Below, piece by piece: positions 24,238 through 32,023 of a stretch of DNA of 33,932 bases. A model generated the notes under the pieces. That model worked only from the letters and a program-made list of their open reading frames with translations. It did no database searches and was not told where the DNA came from. The stretch's first letter is position 1, and the number at the start of each line of letters is the position of its first letter. Source of the DNA: a bacterium (GTDB lineage: Bacteria > Gemmatimonadota > Glassbacteria > GWA2-58-10); NCBI GenBank assembly GCA_021372515.1, contig JAJFUG010000031.1, forward strand, positions 1 to 33,932, in the 5' to 3' direction. A program made the position numbers and the translations under genes.

Positions 24238-25326
24238 TCAGCCCACCTTGAGGAATATTTTCCGTTTGTACAGCCAGTAGGTCACGTAGACATGCACGGC
24301 CAGGACCAGCCAGTACTGGAGTATCTGACCGGGCACGCCCAGCGGGCCGAGCAGCGGGCCGCTGAAAGTCCAGAGCCAGTTGTTGATGTTGCCGCGCAGC
24401 ATCTGGAAAAACACGTAGATCGAGATCGAGTTCATCCCGATCACCATGAAGATGAAAGACCAGCGGCGGATGTTCTTCACCTCGATCAGCCAGTAGAACA
24501 GGGCCAGCAGAAGGTAGGCCCAGCCGGCCGCGAAAATGGCCCAGGAGGCGGTCCAGATGCGCTTGACCAGCGGGATCGCCGGGTACAGCGCCGCCCCGAG
24601 CGCCAGGCAGACCACAGCGGCGATAAGCAGGGTGCGCACTTTCTTGCCCGCCGGGATGTCGCGGCGCAGCAGCTCGCCGGCCAGGATGCCGAAGATGACC
24701 GTCGCGATGGACGAGATGGCGTTGAACGCCGTGTAGCCGCCGCCGTCGGTCCGGTTGAATACCCACTGCTCCACCGCGGAGGCGAAATTGGCGTTCTTGG
24801 CCCAGGGGCCGCCCGGCCCGACTCCCGGCCAGAGCACGAAGCAGAGGGTGTGCACGAGCAGGATGCCCAGGGCGGCGGCGATCTGGACCTTGGTCCCGCG
24901 TCCCAGAACGAAGAAAGCGAAGAAATAGGCGATGGCGATCTGCTGCAGGACAGTGGTCAGATCGACCAGGATGGTGTTCTTGTGAATGGCCACGATCACG
25001 CAGCCGATGACGAGCAGTTGGAGCGAACGTTTGAGCGCGTGCCAGAATTGCTGGCTACGGCTCTGGCCGCGGGAGGCACGGATCGCGAAAGCGAACGGCA
25101 TCGCCGCCCCGACAATGAAGATGAACGAGGGCTGTATCAGGTCCCAGACCGAGAATCCCGCCCACTCGACATGCTCCACCTGGTTGGCCAGCCACTGCCA
25201 GGCCGGATTGCCGTCCAGCACCGAGAAACCGAAACCCGCCGAGGCCATGAAAAACATGGTGAAGCCGCGGTAGACATCCAGAGACAGCAGGCGACCGCCT
25301 GCCACCGAGCCTTCGTCTTTGCCCAT
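24238..25326 (-). CDS. NagX/DUF5009-like membrane acyltransferase
   Basis: I choose ATG 25326 (GGAG 8 bases upstream) over the 12-residue longer frame, giving 362 residues. The N-terminus RLLSLDVYRGFTMFFMASAG is the family hallmark shared with heparan-alpha-glucosaminide N-acetyltransferase and bacterial NagX; about ten membrane helices follow. Human HGSNAT acetylates terminal glucosamine using cytosolic acetyl-CoA, and bacterial members are often found near amino-sugar genes. Here the gene heads a two-gene unit with the exported ADP-ribosylglycohydrolase-like protein, which suggests linked action on an extracytoplasmic glycan. Substrate and acetyl donor are inferred, not shown. Confidence 0.8.
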   Translation of the reverse strand: MGKDEGSVAGGRLLSLDVYRGFTMFFMASAGFGFSVLDGNPAWQWLANQVEHVEWAGFSVWDLIQPSFIFIVGAAMPFAFAIRASRGQSRSQQFWHALKRSLQLLVIGCVIVAIHKNTILVDLTTVLQQIAIAYFFAFFVLGRGTKVQIAAALGILLVHTLCFVLWPGVGPGGPWAKNANFASAVEQWVFNRTDGGGYTAFNAISSIATVIFGILAGELLRRDIPAGKKVRTLLIAAVVCLALGAALYPAIPLVKRIWTASWAIFAAGWAYLLLALFYWLIEVKNIRRWSFIFMVIGMNSISIYVFFQMLRGNINNWLWTFSGPLLGPLGVPGQILQYWLVLAVHVYVTYWLYKRKIFLKVG

Positions 25327-25634
25327 CTGGGATCTCCGGGAGGAAAAGAGTGGATGAGTCACTGCCGTCCGGACAGAATCGCAACACTGGATGCAAAAGA
25401 AAGGATTTCCACTCGCGCGGCCGCACCGGTCGCCTGCTCGCTGGGCGAATATATTATTTAGGCAGAATGCTCGCGCCAGGCAAGGAAATTGTCTTTACAG
25501 CCGGTTGCGGAAAGAGTACTTTTTTTGTGAAGTGCAGGGCTGACTTCCCCCAGCCGTCCTCTCAACAACAAGTCCGGCCATTCGCCCGGGCACTTGCCTG
25601 CCGCGCCGGACAGATTTCACGAAAGGAGCCTCGC

Positions 25635-26780
25635 ATGGACCGTCGTGGGTTTTTCCGGAACGGACTGCTCGCTGCCGGAGCGATTCCGGCGGCGGCCCTG
25701 GCCCAGGCCGAAAGCAAGCCAGCGGCTCTCCCCATGAAATACCGACCCCTGGGCGCCACCGGTCTTTATGCCAGCGAGGTGAGTTTCGGCACCTACGGCT
25801 GGCAGAACGCGGGCGTGCTGGAGGCCGCCGTGGAGCGCGGGATCAACCTGGTCTGCACCTGCACCGACTACCAGAGCGGCGCGGCCGAGCGGGCGATCGC
25901 CCCGGCGGTGAAAAAGCATCGCGACAAGCTGATCCTCTCCACCGGCTGCAACTGCAACCGCGAGGTGGATGCCGACACCCTGGTCAAGAACCTGGAGGGC
26001 AGCCTGCGCAACCTGGGCGCCGACCATGTGGACATGTTCCTGGCCCACATGTGCGATGAGCCCCAGCAGGCGGCCAATCCGGCCATCCCGGAGGCTTTCG
26101 AGCGCATGAAAAAGGCCGGCAAGGCCGCCCACCTGGCGGTCAGCACCCACAGCGGGAGCTTGGAGGCCGTGCTGCGCAAGGCCATTGACCTGGGTTATTA
26201 CGAGATCATCCAGTGCAAGTACAATTTCATGGAGAACTCCAGCCAGGAGAAGCTGTTCGCCGAGGCGAGGAAAAAGGGCCTCGGCGTCGTGGTGTTCAAG
26301 ACCAAGGCCGGCTCGCGTGAAAGCGAGGTGAAAGCCTTGGCCGGCAAGGGCCTGGAGTACAACCAGGCCGTGGTGCGCTGGGCCCTGACCAACGAGGATA
26401 TCAGCTCGGTCTGCTGCGCCGTGCGCTCGTTCGACGACGTGAACAACTATTCCGACGCGGTGGGCAAGGAGCTTTCGTTCCAGGACCGGGACCTGCTGGA
26501 GATTTACCGCGCTGCGGTGGAGAACAGCTACTGCCGCTACTGCGGCGCCTGCGCCGCCCAGTGTCCGAACGGGGTGGATGTCGCCAGCGTGATGCGCTAC
26601 CAGATGTATTTCCGCTACTATGGGTTCGAGAAAGAGGCCATGGCCCGCTACTCCGCTCTGGACGAGGGCGTCCGCCCGCTGGCTTGCGCCGGCTGCGACG
26701 CTCCCTGCCAGACAGCCTGCCCGCATGGCCTGGCCACCCGCGAGAACCTGCTGGCTGCGCGCGAGATGCTTTCTGCCTGA
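25635..26780 (+). CDS. Tat-exported aldo/keto-reductase-like protein with C-terminal ferredoxin domain
   Basis: 381 residues from ATG 25635 (AAAGGAG upstream; the frame reaches further up without a site). N-terminal DRRGFFRNG plus a hydrophobic stretch and ALAQ is a twin-arginine signal. The barrel aligns to aldo/keto reductases, but the catalytic tetrad is broken: C74 takes the place of the Asp (NLVCTCTDY), G104 that of the Lys (LSTGC), while Y79 and H138 remain. The C-terminus holds eight Cys in two sets, 300/303/306/310 (CRYCGACAAQC) and 351/354/358/362, fit for one or two [4Fe-4S] clusters. Extra Cys around the barrel face are unusual. A normal hydride-transfer reaction seems unlikely; an electron-transfer or cofactor-binding role is inferred. 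No neighbouring oxidoreductase partner is evident. Confidence 0.82.
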   Translation: MDRRGFFRNGLLAAGAIPAAALAQAESKPAALPMKYRPLGATGLYASEVSFGTYGWQNAGVLEAAVERGINLVCTCTDYQSGAAERAIAPAVKKHRDKLILSTGCNCNREVDADTLVKNLEGSLRNLGADHVDMFLAHMCDEPQQAANPAIPEAFERMKKAGKAAHLAVSTHSGSLEAVLRKAIDLGYYEIIQCKYNFMENSSQEKLFAEARKKGLGVVVFKTKAGSRESEVKALAGKGLEYNQAVVRWALTNEDISSVCCAVRSFDDVNNYSDAVGKELSFQDRDLLEIYRAAVENSYCRYCGACAAQCPNGVDVASVMRYQMYFRYYGFEKEAMARYSALDEGVRPLACAGCDAPCQTACPHGLATRENLLAAREMLSA

Positions 26781-26903
26781 GGTTGAGGCGGTTCGGGACA
26801 ATGAAGCTTTTTGAGCCGGGGTGGGCCGTGGGGCCTGCCCCGTCTTGTTTTATAGGCTGAAAGCATAGCTCCCCGGCCGTTAAATCTTTTTCCGGCAAGA
26901 CCT

Positions 26904-26933
26904 TGAAAAACCCGCCCGGCCCGACATACAATT
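26904..26933 (+). promoter_or_regulatory. Sigma-70 type promoter for the 102-residue protein and ybaK genes
   Basis: TTGAAA (26904-26909), 18-bp spacer, TACAAT (26928-26933), about 115 bases before the first start codon. Confidence 0.5.
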
Positions 26934-27048
26934 AATTGAGGCCCCGCGGCGGCAGTTGTCCGCACCTGCACGGAGCGCCGCCGCCTGTCCCCGCTGGATC
27001 TTCCTGTTTCCCACGCCGCCTTTCACCTTTGCACGGGAGGTGAGGCAA

Positions 27049-27357
27049 ATGAAAGCCGCACTGCTGTTCACCGGGGGAGCGCCCCTGGTGATCCTGACAT
27101 CCCACCAGTCACTCACCGACCAGGGCCTGCTGGACAAGCTCGCCGCCAAGGGGATCGAGAAATTCCTCGCTTTCGAGATCCCGCTGGACCAGGCGCGCCA
27201 GCGCTACGGTGGCCATTTCGACGTGGTGCTGCGCGACCTGCGCGAGAGCGATGATCTGCGGGTCCTGGACTACAACGGCCAGCGGGCGTTCCGCCTGTTC
27301 CGGTTCGATGAGTTCGGCGAGCCGGTGATGCACGAGGCGGTGGCCGCGCCGGCCTGA
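27049..27357 (+). CDS. Conserved small cytosolic protein of unknown function
   Basis: 102 residues from ATG 27049, preceded by GGGAGGTGAGG; the longer open frame upstream has no site. The sequence starts MKAALLFTGGAPLVILTSH, continues with LLDKLAAKGIEKFLAFEIPLD, YGGHFDVVLRDL, DDLRVLDYNGQRAFRLF and ends F..FGEPVMHE. This compact alpha/beta pattern resembles short cytosolic proteins I have seen annotated only as hypothetical. No signal peptide or membrane segment is present. It is followed after 20 bases by the ybaK-like gene and probably shares its transcript, so a link to translation quality control is possible but unproven. Confidence 0.75.
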   Translation: MKAALLFTGGAPLVILTSHQSLTDQGLLDKLAAKGIEKFLAFEIPLDQARQRYGGHFDVVLRDLRESDDLRVLDYNGQRAFRLFRFDEFGEPVMHEAVAAPA

Positions 27358-27377
27358 ACCGCGGGAGGGCCGCGACG

Positions 27378-27845
27378 ATGACTCTGTCCAGGAAACTGAT
27401 CGAACGTCTGAACCACGAGGGCGTTGAGTACGACATTCTGCCGCACAATGTCACCTATACGGCCCAGGAAACCGCGGCCAGTATCCACACCACCGGGCGA
27501 CAGGTGGCCAAGCCGGTGATCCTCACCGACGGACACCGGTACGTGATGGCCGTGCTGGAGGCCCCGCACCGGGTGGACCTGGGCAAGTTCTCCCGGGCCT
27601 CCGAGATGCAGGACCCCCGCCTGGCCACGGAGAAGGAACTGCGCGACCTGTTCCCCGACTGCGAGCTGGGGGCGATGCCGCCGTTCGGCGAGCTGTATGG
27701 GATGCCCACCTGGGTGGACAGCCATCTGGAGCTGGATGAGCAGATCGCGTTCGACGGGGGCAGCCACTATGAAGTTATGCGGATGAAATATGACGATTTC
27801 AAGCGCATGGCCCATCCGCAGGTGGCGGATATAGCCCTGGCCTGA
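27378..27845 (+). CDS. ybaK: YbaK/EbsC-family aminoacyl-tRNA deacylase
   Basis: 155 residues; GGGAGGG lies 12 bases before ATG 27378. Members of this family (YbaK, ProXp) hydrolyse tRNA wrongly charged with Cys, Ala or Pro. The pattern fits: HNVTYTAQETAASIHTTGRQVAKPVIL, with the conserved Lys after the loop (VAKPV), YVMAVLEAPHRVD, LATEKELRDLFPDCELGAMPPFGELYGMPTWVD and DEQIAFDGGSHYEVMRM. The GxxPPFG segment is the usual substrate loop. Which tRNA it edits is not readable. A strong terminator follows 26 bases after the stop, so it ends the transcript that starts at the 102-residue protein gene. Confidence 0.88.
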   Translation: MTLSRKLIERLNHEGVEYDILPHNVTYTAQETAASIHTTGRQVAKPVILTDGHRYVMAVLEAPHRVDLGKFSRASEMQDPRLATEKELRDLFPDCELGAMPPFGELYGMPTWVDSHLELDEQIAFDGGSHYEVMRMKYDDFKRMAHPQVADIALA

Positions 27846-27871
27846 GTGCACGCTGATATCGTTACGCAACC

Positions 27872-27906
27872 GGGGGCTGCCCGAAACGGGGCGGCCCCCT
27901 TTTTTT
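27872..27906 (+). terminator. Intrinsic terminator after ybaK
   Basis: GC-rich 11-bp stem with one G-T pair (GGGGGCTGCCC with GGGCGGCCCCC) and a 6-base loop, followed by seven T. Confidence 0.9.
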
Positions 27907-27933
27907 GCCTGGCCCGGCGTAAGGGGGACGAGG

Positions 27934-28332
27934 CAGCAATGTCCGGTTAGGAACTTGCAGTGAGAAGCCGAAAGACCCTTTTCTGCTTTGGTTTCGGCCA
28001 AAGCAACAAAGCCAGCGGGGGCCGCAAACTCGTCCGCACCACGACTCTTCTTCTGGCGGTGGTGTGCCCGGCGCTTTGATTCCGCTGCCGCGATGCAGCG
28101 GCGGCGCTGCCGCGAATCGCCGCCGGGCCGTGCGGCAATTACAGCCCCGGACGTTTCACGTTCGATTACACGCTGCCCTGGCGGGAGGCTCAGGCAGGTG
28201 CGGCCCCCAAAGGCAACAGCGGCGGCCTGTCAGCCGCATGGGGCTTGGCTTTGACCCAGGATCGAGTCATTCCGATACGAACACTGTGTGCGCCCATAAC
28301 ATTCTACGCAAAAACCTAACCGGACATTGCTG
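27934..28332. mobile_element. Non-coding element with perfect 18-bp terminal inverted repeats (MITE-like)
   Basis: CAGCAATGTCCGGTTAGG at 27934-27951 is repeated in exact inverted form at 28315-28332, enclosing 363 bases. The inside has no convincing gene; it carries hairpins such as GCTTTGG/CCAAAGC (27985-28004) and CCGCTGC/GCAGCGG (28082-28101). Size, ends and lack of a transposase fit a miniature inverted-repeat element or the relic of an insertion sequence. I see no clear target-site duplication. It sits after the ybaK terminator, in the gap before the convergent transporter gene. No second copy is in the window. Confidence 0.6.
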
Positions 28333-28360
28333 GGACCGGGGGGATTTGTCCAAATAAAAA

Positions 28361-28380
28361 GGGCACGGCGCGCCGTGCCC
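28361..28380 (-). terminator. Palindromic repeat, type B, likely terminator of the sugar-transporter gene
   Basis: Perfect 20-base palindrome GGGCACGGCGCGCCGTGCCC. On the minus strand it is followed by TTTTTATTT, 50 bases after the transporter stop. Same repeat type as 9487-9507. Confidence 0.75.
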
Positions 28381-28430
28381 CTGCATATCGAACTATTTCT
28401 TACGGCCTTGGTCGACTCACTCTGACCGGC

Positions 28431-29441
28431 TCAGGCCACGCCCGCCGTGCGGGCGTAGATGATCAGGGCCAGACCGACCACGAACAGGATGAACATGCCG
28501 GTCAGCAGCTTGCCCGTGCCCTTGGGCGCCGCGGCGAACTCTTTCCAGACAAACACGCCCCAGAGCGCGGCCACCAGGGTCGCCCCCTGGCCCAGGCCGT
28601 AGCTGATCGCCGGGCCGGCCATGCCGCTGGCGATGATGCTGAAACTCATGCCCACGCACCAGATCACTCCGCCCAGCACTCCGGTAAGGTGTACGCCTAA
28701 CGAGCCCTTGAAATAATCGGACAGGGCCACCGGCTCCCCACGGAACGGGAAACGCATCACCAGGGTGTTGAGGATGAAATTGCTCAGGAACAGCCCCAGG
28801 GCGAACAGCACCACCGCCGTGTAGGGGGTGAGAAGCCCGGCCTCGGGCGCCGCGAAATCGGTCGCCATGGCCTGGGCCACCAGCGGGTAGAAAAAGCCCA
28901 TCATGATCCCGCAGATCACCGAAAGCACGATGCCTTTCACCTTGCCGCCGCCGGAGCCGCCGCCCAGGCGCTTGTAGGCCAGGGCGTCCAGGATGATCGC
29001 CACGGCCACTACCGCCACTCCGGTAAACAGCACCGTTGAGCTGCCCACCGGGTTGACCGCGTAGCTCTTGACCACGCCGATCACCAGGGCCAGGCCGATC
29101 CCCACCGGGAACGCCACCGCCATGCCCGCCAGGTCGATCGCCGCCACCAGCAGGATATTCGCCACGTTGAACACCAGCCCGCCCAGCAGGGCCGAGATCA
29201 CGTTGGATGAGCCGGCCTGACACAGGTCCTGCAGGAACGGCCGTCCCTCGCGGCCCAGGCTGCCCAGGCTGAAAGCGAAAGCCAGGGCCAGCAGAAGCAC
29301 ACCCAGGGCGTAGTCCCAGTAGAACAGCTCGAAACGCCAGGTGCGGCCGGCCAGTTTCTGGGTGTTGGCCCAGGAACCCCAGCAGAGCATGGTCACCACA
29401 CACAAAGCCACCGCCGGTGCGTAAGAATGCAGGATGAACAT
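28431..29441 (-). CDS. GRP-type sugar transporter (DMT superfamily)
   Basis: 336 residues with about ten membrane helices; ATG 29441 follows GGAGAG. The start AVALCVVTMLCWGSWANTQKLAG and the FYWDYALGVLL, NPVGSST and WKEF stretches match the glucose/ribose porter family (GlcU/RbsU, related to RhaT), proton-coupled sugar importers in the inner membrane. The two halves look like the internal repeat usual in the drug/metabolite superfamily. A glucose-like substrate is only a family guess. The gene stands alone, downstream of the SRP RNA on the same strand and followed by a palindromic terminator. Confidence 0.8.
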   Translation of the reverse strand: MFILHSYAPAVALCVVTMLCWGSWANTQKLAGRTWRFELFYWDYALGVLLLALAFAFSLGSLGREGRPFLQDLCQAGSSNVISALLGGLVFNVANILLVAAIDLAGMAVAFPVGIGLALVIGVVKSYAVNPVGSSTVLFTGVAVVAVAIILDALAYKRLGGGSGGGKVKGIVLSVICGIMMGFFYPLVAQAMATDFAAPEAGLLTPYTAVVLFALGLFLSNFILNTLVMRFPFRGEPVALSDYFKGSLGVHLTGVLGGVIWCVGMSFSIIASGMAGPAISYGLGQGATLVAALWGVFVWKEFAAAPKGTGKLLTGMFILFVVGLALIIYARTAGVA

Positions 29442-29595
29442 TGCGGCTCTCCGGGAAAATAGTTTCTCCGGTCCGGAAAAGCGGCGGGCCGGTTGCGGGA
29501 AACATCAGAGGCGACTCAAGGAAACGGCCGGAAACGGCCTGCGAATTTCGGTCGAGCCTGGGGGGGAGCGAAAAGAAAATGCCTGTAAATAAAAT

Positions 29596-29692
29596 GTCCC
29601 AGGCTGCCCACAGCGACAATCACTACAAGCGTACCGCTGCTACCTTCCGGTCCTGACGGGGTTAGCGAGCGACTGTCCTGTGGACCTGGGAC
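29596..29692 (-). ncRNA. ffs: Signal recognition particle RNA, small bacterial (4.5S) type
   Basis: On the minus strand the 97-base segment starts GTCCCAGG and ends CCTGGGAC, forming the closing stem. The apical part reads GTCAGGACCGGAAGGTAGCAGC, matching the conserved SRP domain IV loop (GGAAG tetraloop-like region and the asymmetric AGCAGC side) that binds Ffh. There is no Alu domain, so it is the short form. ATTTTATTT follows, fitting termination. An exact promoter lies upstream with its predicted start at the first base. Confidence 0.93.
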
Positions 29693-29697
29693 GCTTC

Positions 29698-29726
29698 AAG
29701 ATAGGGCAACGAACCCCTTCTGTCAA
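29698..29726 (-). promoter_or_regulatory. Promoter of the SRP RNA
   Basis: Minus strand TTGACA (29726-29721), 17-bp spacer, TATCTT (29703-29698). Transcription would begin ~6 bases later, at the RNA 5' end. It shows which promoter type this organism uses. Confidence 0.85.
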
Positions 29727-29768
29727 GACCCACGGCCCGAATGCCCACCCGAGGTGCGGGCCGACGGG

Positions 29769-30689
29769 TCAGGGGATGTAGTTGTCGAGAATGAAGTCCA
29801 GCGGGTTCTGCGGAACGCCGTTGACCACCACCTCGTAATGCAGGTTGGGTCCGGTGGTGATCCCGCTCTGGCCGACAAAGGCGATCAGGTCGCCGCGCTT
29901 GATTTCCTGGCCCACCCGGACATTGCTCTTCGACAGGTGCGCGTACTTGGTCACGATCCCGTAGCCGTGATCCACCACCACAGTCAGCCCGTAGCCCACC
30001 TGGTGCTTGGACATCACCACCCGGCCGTCAGCCGGGGCGATGATGGACTCGCCCATGCGGGTCGAGATGTCGATGGCGTTGTGGTACTGGGAGTTGTGGT
30101 AGATCGGGTGCTCGCGGCGGCCGAAGAAGCTGGAGATATAACCCTTGGTGGGTATGATCGACGGGTGATGGGACCACTTGTCTGCGCTGGACTGCATGCT
30201 CTGGATCGCATCGTCCAGGCTCTGCTTGATCAGGTCGGACTTGCGCAACAGGGCATCCACCTGGTCCTGCTGCTGGTAGATCTGACGGGCAGCCTGGCTG
30301 TTCAGCTCGAACAGCTCGTCATAGTTGCCGATGTACGCGCCGCCGACACCCACCTCGCGCACCTCGTTGTCCAGCAGGTCCAGCCCGGCGATCCGGCGGA
30401 AAACCTGGTTCTCGTCCATCAGACCGCTGATCCGCTGGGTCAGGCCGCTTATTTTCTGTTCGACACCGGTGAGTTTTTGAGTAAGGAGCTGGTTTTCGAG
30501 CTGAAGGTTTATGAGTTTCAGGTGGTTGTATTCTTTATTGAGGGAGATTACGGTCAGATACCCGATGCCGGCCAGGAATGTAAAACTGAACGTCAGAGCG
30601 GCGGCTACCAACCAATAGGAAATCTTGAGCCGGCGGACCCGGATTTCATCGTGGGGAACAACCAGGATTGTCCAACTTTTTTTGGGCAT
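29769..30689 (-). CDS. Membrane-anchored M23-family (LytM) protein
   Basis: 306 residues from ATG 30689. One membrane helix (residues ~24-48), then a coiled-coil stretch (~52-100 and again ~130-170), then the M23 peptidase domain (~185-305) facing the periplasm. M23 enzymes cut peptidoglycan cross-links with zinc. H203 and D207 (HNAID) and H284 are the expected zinc ligands and H251 (YAHLS) is present, but the usual HLH reads NLH: N282 replaces the catalytic-type first His. So it may be weakly active or act as a LytM regulator like EnvC/NlpD. It has its own promoter and no tight neighbours; the SRP RNA lies just downstream. Confidence 0.85.
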   Translation of the reverse strand: MPKKSWTILVVPHDEIRVRRLKISYWLVAAALTFSFTFLAGIGYLTVISLNKEYNHLKLINLQLENQLLTQKLTGVEQKISGLTQRISGLMDENQVFRRIAGLDLLDNEVREVGVGGAYIGNYDELFELNSQAARQIYQQQDQVDALLRKSDLIKQSLDDAIQSMQSSADKWSHHPSIIPTKGYISSFFGRREHPIYHNSQYHNAIDISTRMGESIIAPADGRVVMSKHQVGYGLTVVVDHGYGIVTKYAHLSKSNVRVGQEIKRGDLIAFVGQSGITTGPNLHYEVVVNGVPQNPLDFILDNYIP

Positions 30690-31174
30690 GACATATCTCC
30701 GTGCGGGTGGGACACGGTTTCGACGCGAATCTGGCAGGAGTTGCCAAAAGTTTAAGCTTGCCGCAAGAGCTTGTCAAGAATTTTTTCGCGGACTGTGGTG
30801 CGAGAACCGCTTTTTCGCTGGATCGGGTGGGTTTTGTGTCAAGAAACAAACAACAAAACACAACCCGAAAGCAAATAATTATCGCAATTTTCTCTGTTTT
30901 CGGGCCTGATTCGGGCGAAAATCCGCTTTTTGAGCCCCTGAACCGTCAAGATGAGGAATTTTTCAACTTGGGCCGGATCTCGCAAAAATCATCCTGAAGG
31001 GACCGAATGAAGCCGCAGCCTATGATACAACCGCCCTTCCCGAAACGCAACTGTGTTTTTTCAACCTTTTCACAACCGATCGGGTGCGGCCGTGCGGTGG
31101 GTCCGGCGATTAAGCCGTCCGGTCCGCGCGGGACCGGCGCGGGCCGGGCAGGACAAAGCCGGCGGCGGAGCGTG
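30690..31174. other. Intergenic gap with the M23 gene promoter
   Basis: 485 bases without a convincing gene. The part nearest the M23 gene has its promoter (30749-30777). The middle (30830-30960) is AT-rich with a GGGTT...AACCC imperfect inverted repeat near 30827-30864; the part towards folE2 has a CCGGTCC/GGACCGG hairpin (31119-31137) without a T run. Confidence 0.5.
30749..30777 (-). promoter_or_regulatory. Sigma-70 type promoter for the M23 gene
   Basis: Minus strand TTGACA (30777-30772), 17-bp spacer, TAAACT (30754-30749), 60 bases before the start codon. Confidence 0.7.
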
Positions 31175-31999
31175 TCACTGTGTGCCTGAGCGGGCGACGG
31201 ACGAGGGGTTGTCGTTTTTCTCGATCAGGGCGTAGGCGTTGTGGTTGTGGATCGATTCGAAATTTTCGGCCTCCACCCGGTACCAGTTCACCCCTGCCAT
31301 GTTCTCCAGGCGCAGGGCCGCCTCGCGCACCACGTCCTCCACAAAGCGCGGGTGGTTGTAGGCGTACTCGGTGACATACTTCTCGTCCCGGCGCTTGAGC
31401 AGCGGATAGAGCGCGCAGCTGGCCGACTGCTCGGCCAGCTCCACCAGGTCCTCGATCCAGATGAATTCGCTGAAACGCACGCTCAGGCGCACCACCGAGC
31501 GCTGGTTGTGCGCCCCGTAGTCGGAAATTTCCCTGGAGCAGGGGCAGAGCGTGGTCACCGGCACCTCGACCACCAGGATGAAATCCGTGTCCCGGCTGTC
31601 GCTGCCCAGCGAGCCGATGAAGCGGCAGAGGTATTCCTGCAGCGCTTTCGACTTGGAGACCGGGGCTTCCCGCTGGATGAAATAGGGGAATTCCAGTTCC
31701 ATGTGCGCCACCTCGGCGTTCATTTTCTGACGCATTTCGGCCAGTATTTCGTGCAGGTTGTCGGCGGCGATGTCGCCCCGGTGCCGGTTGAGGATCTCGA
31801 TGAACCGGCTCATATGAGTGCCGCGGAAACTGTGCGGCAGCAGGACTGACATCTGGATGCGCGCCACCGTGTTCTGGCTGCCGTTGGCCCGGTCCTGCAC
31901 GGTGATCGGGTAGCTCAGGCCCTTGACTCCCACTTTCTGGATCGTCAGGTTGCGGTGGTCGGTCTCGCTCTGTATGTCACGCAGGGGCTTGTCGCTCAA
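31175..31999 (-). CDS. folE2: GTP cyclohydrolase FolE2
   Basis: 274 residues from TTG 31999, which has GAGGAGG 6 bases upstream; no ATG fits better in this frame. FolE2 (type IB, metal-flexible) turns GTP into dihydroneopterin triphosphate, first step of folate synthesis and also of queuosine-type pathways. Marks: NGSQNTVARIQMSVLLPHSFRGTHMSRF near the N-terminus and VEVPVTTLCPCSREISDYGAHNQRS, with the catalytic Cys in TLCPCS, and EKYVTEYAYNHPRFVEDVVRE near the end. It follows ddl by 24 bases and shares its transcript; no other folate gene is nearby. Confidence 0.93.
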   Translation of the reverse strand: MSDKPLRDIQSETDHRNLTIQKVGVKGLSYPITVQDRANGSQNTVARIQMSVLLPHSFRGTHMSRFIEILNRHRGDIAADNLHEILAEMRQKMNAEVAHMELEFPYFIQREAPVSKSKALQEYLCRFIGSLGSDSRDTDFILVVEVPVTTLCPCSREISDYGAHNQRSVVRLSVRFSEFIWIEDLVELAEQSASCALYPLLKRRDEKYVTEYAYNHPRFVEDVVREAALRLENMAGVNWYRVEAENFESIHNHNAYALIEKNDNPSSVARSGTQ

Positions 32000-32023
32000 T
32001 CCGCCCTCCTCGGGTGTTGCGTT

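Noticed and set aside
27988-28254. 88-codon plus-strand frame inside the inverted-repeat element, considered as a transposase
   Set aside because: No DDE or HTH motif, composition is shadow-like, too short.
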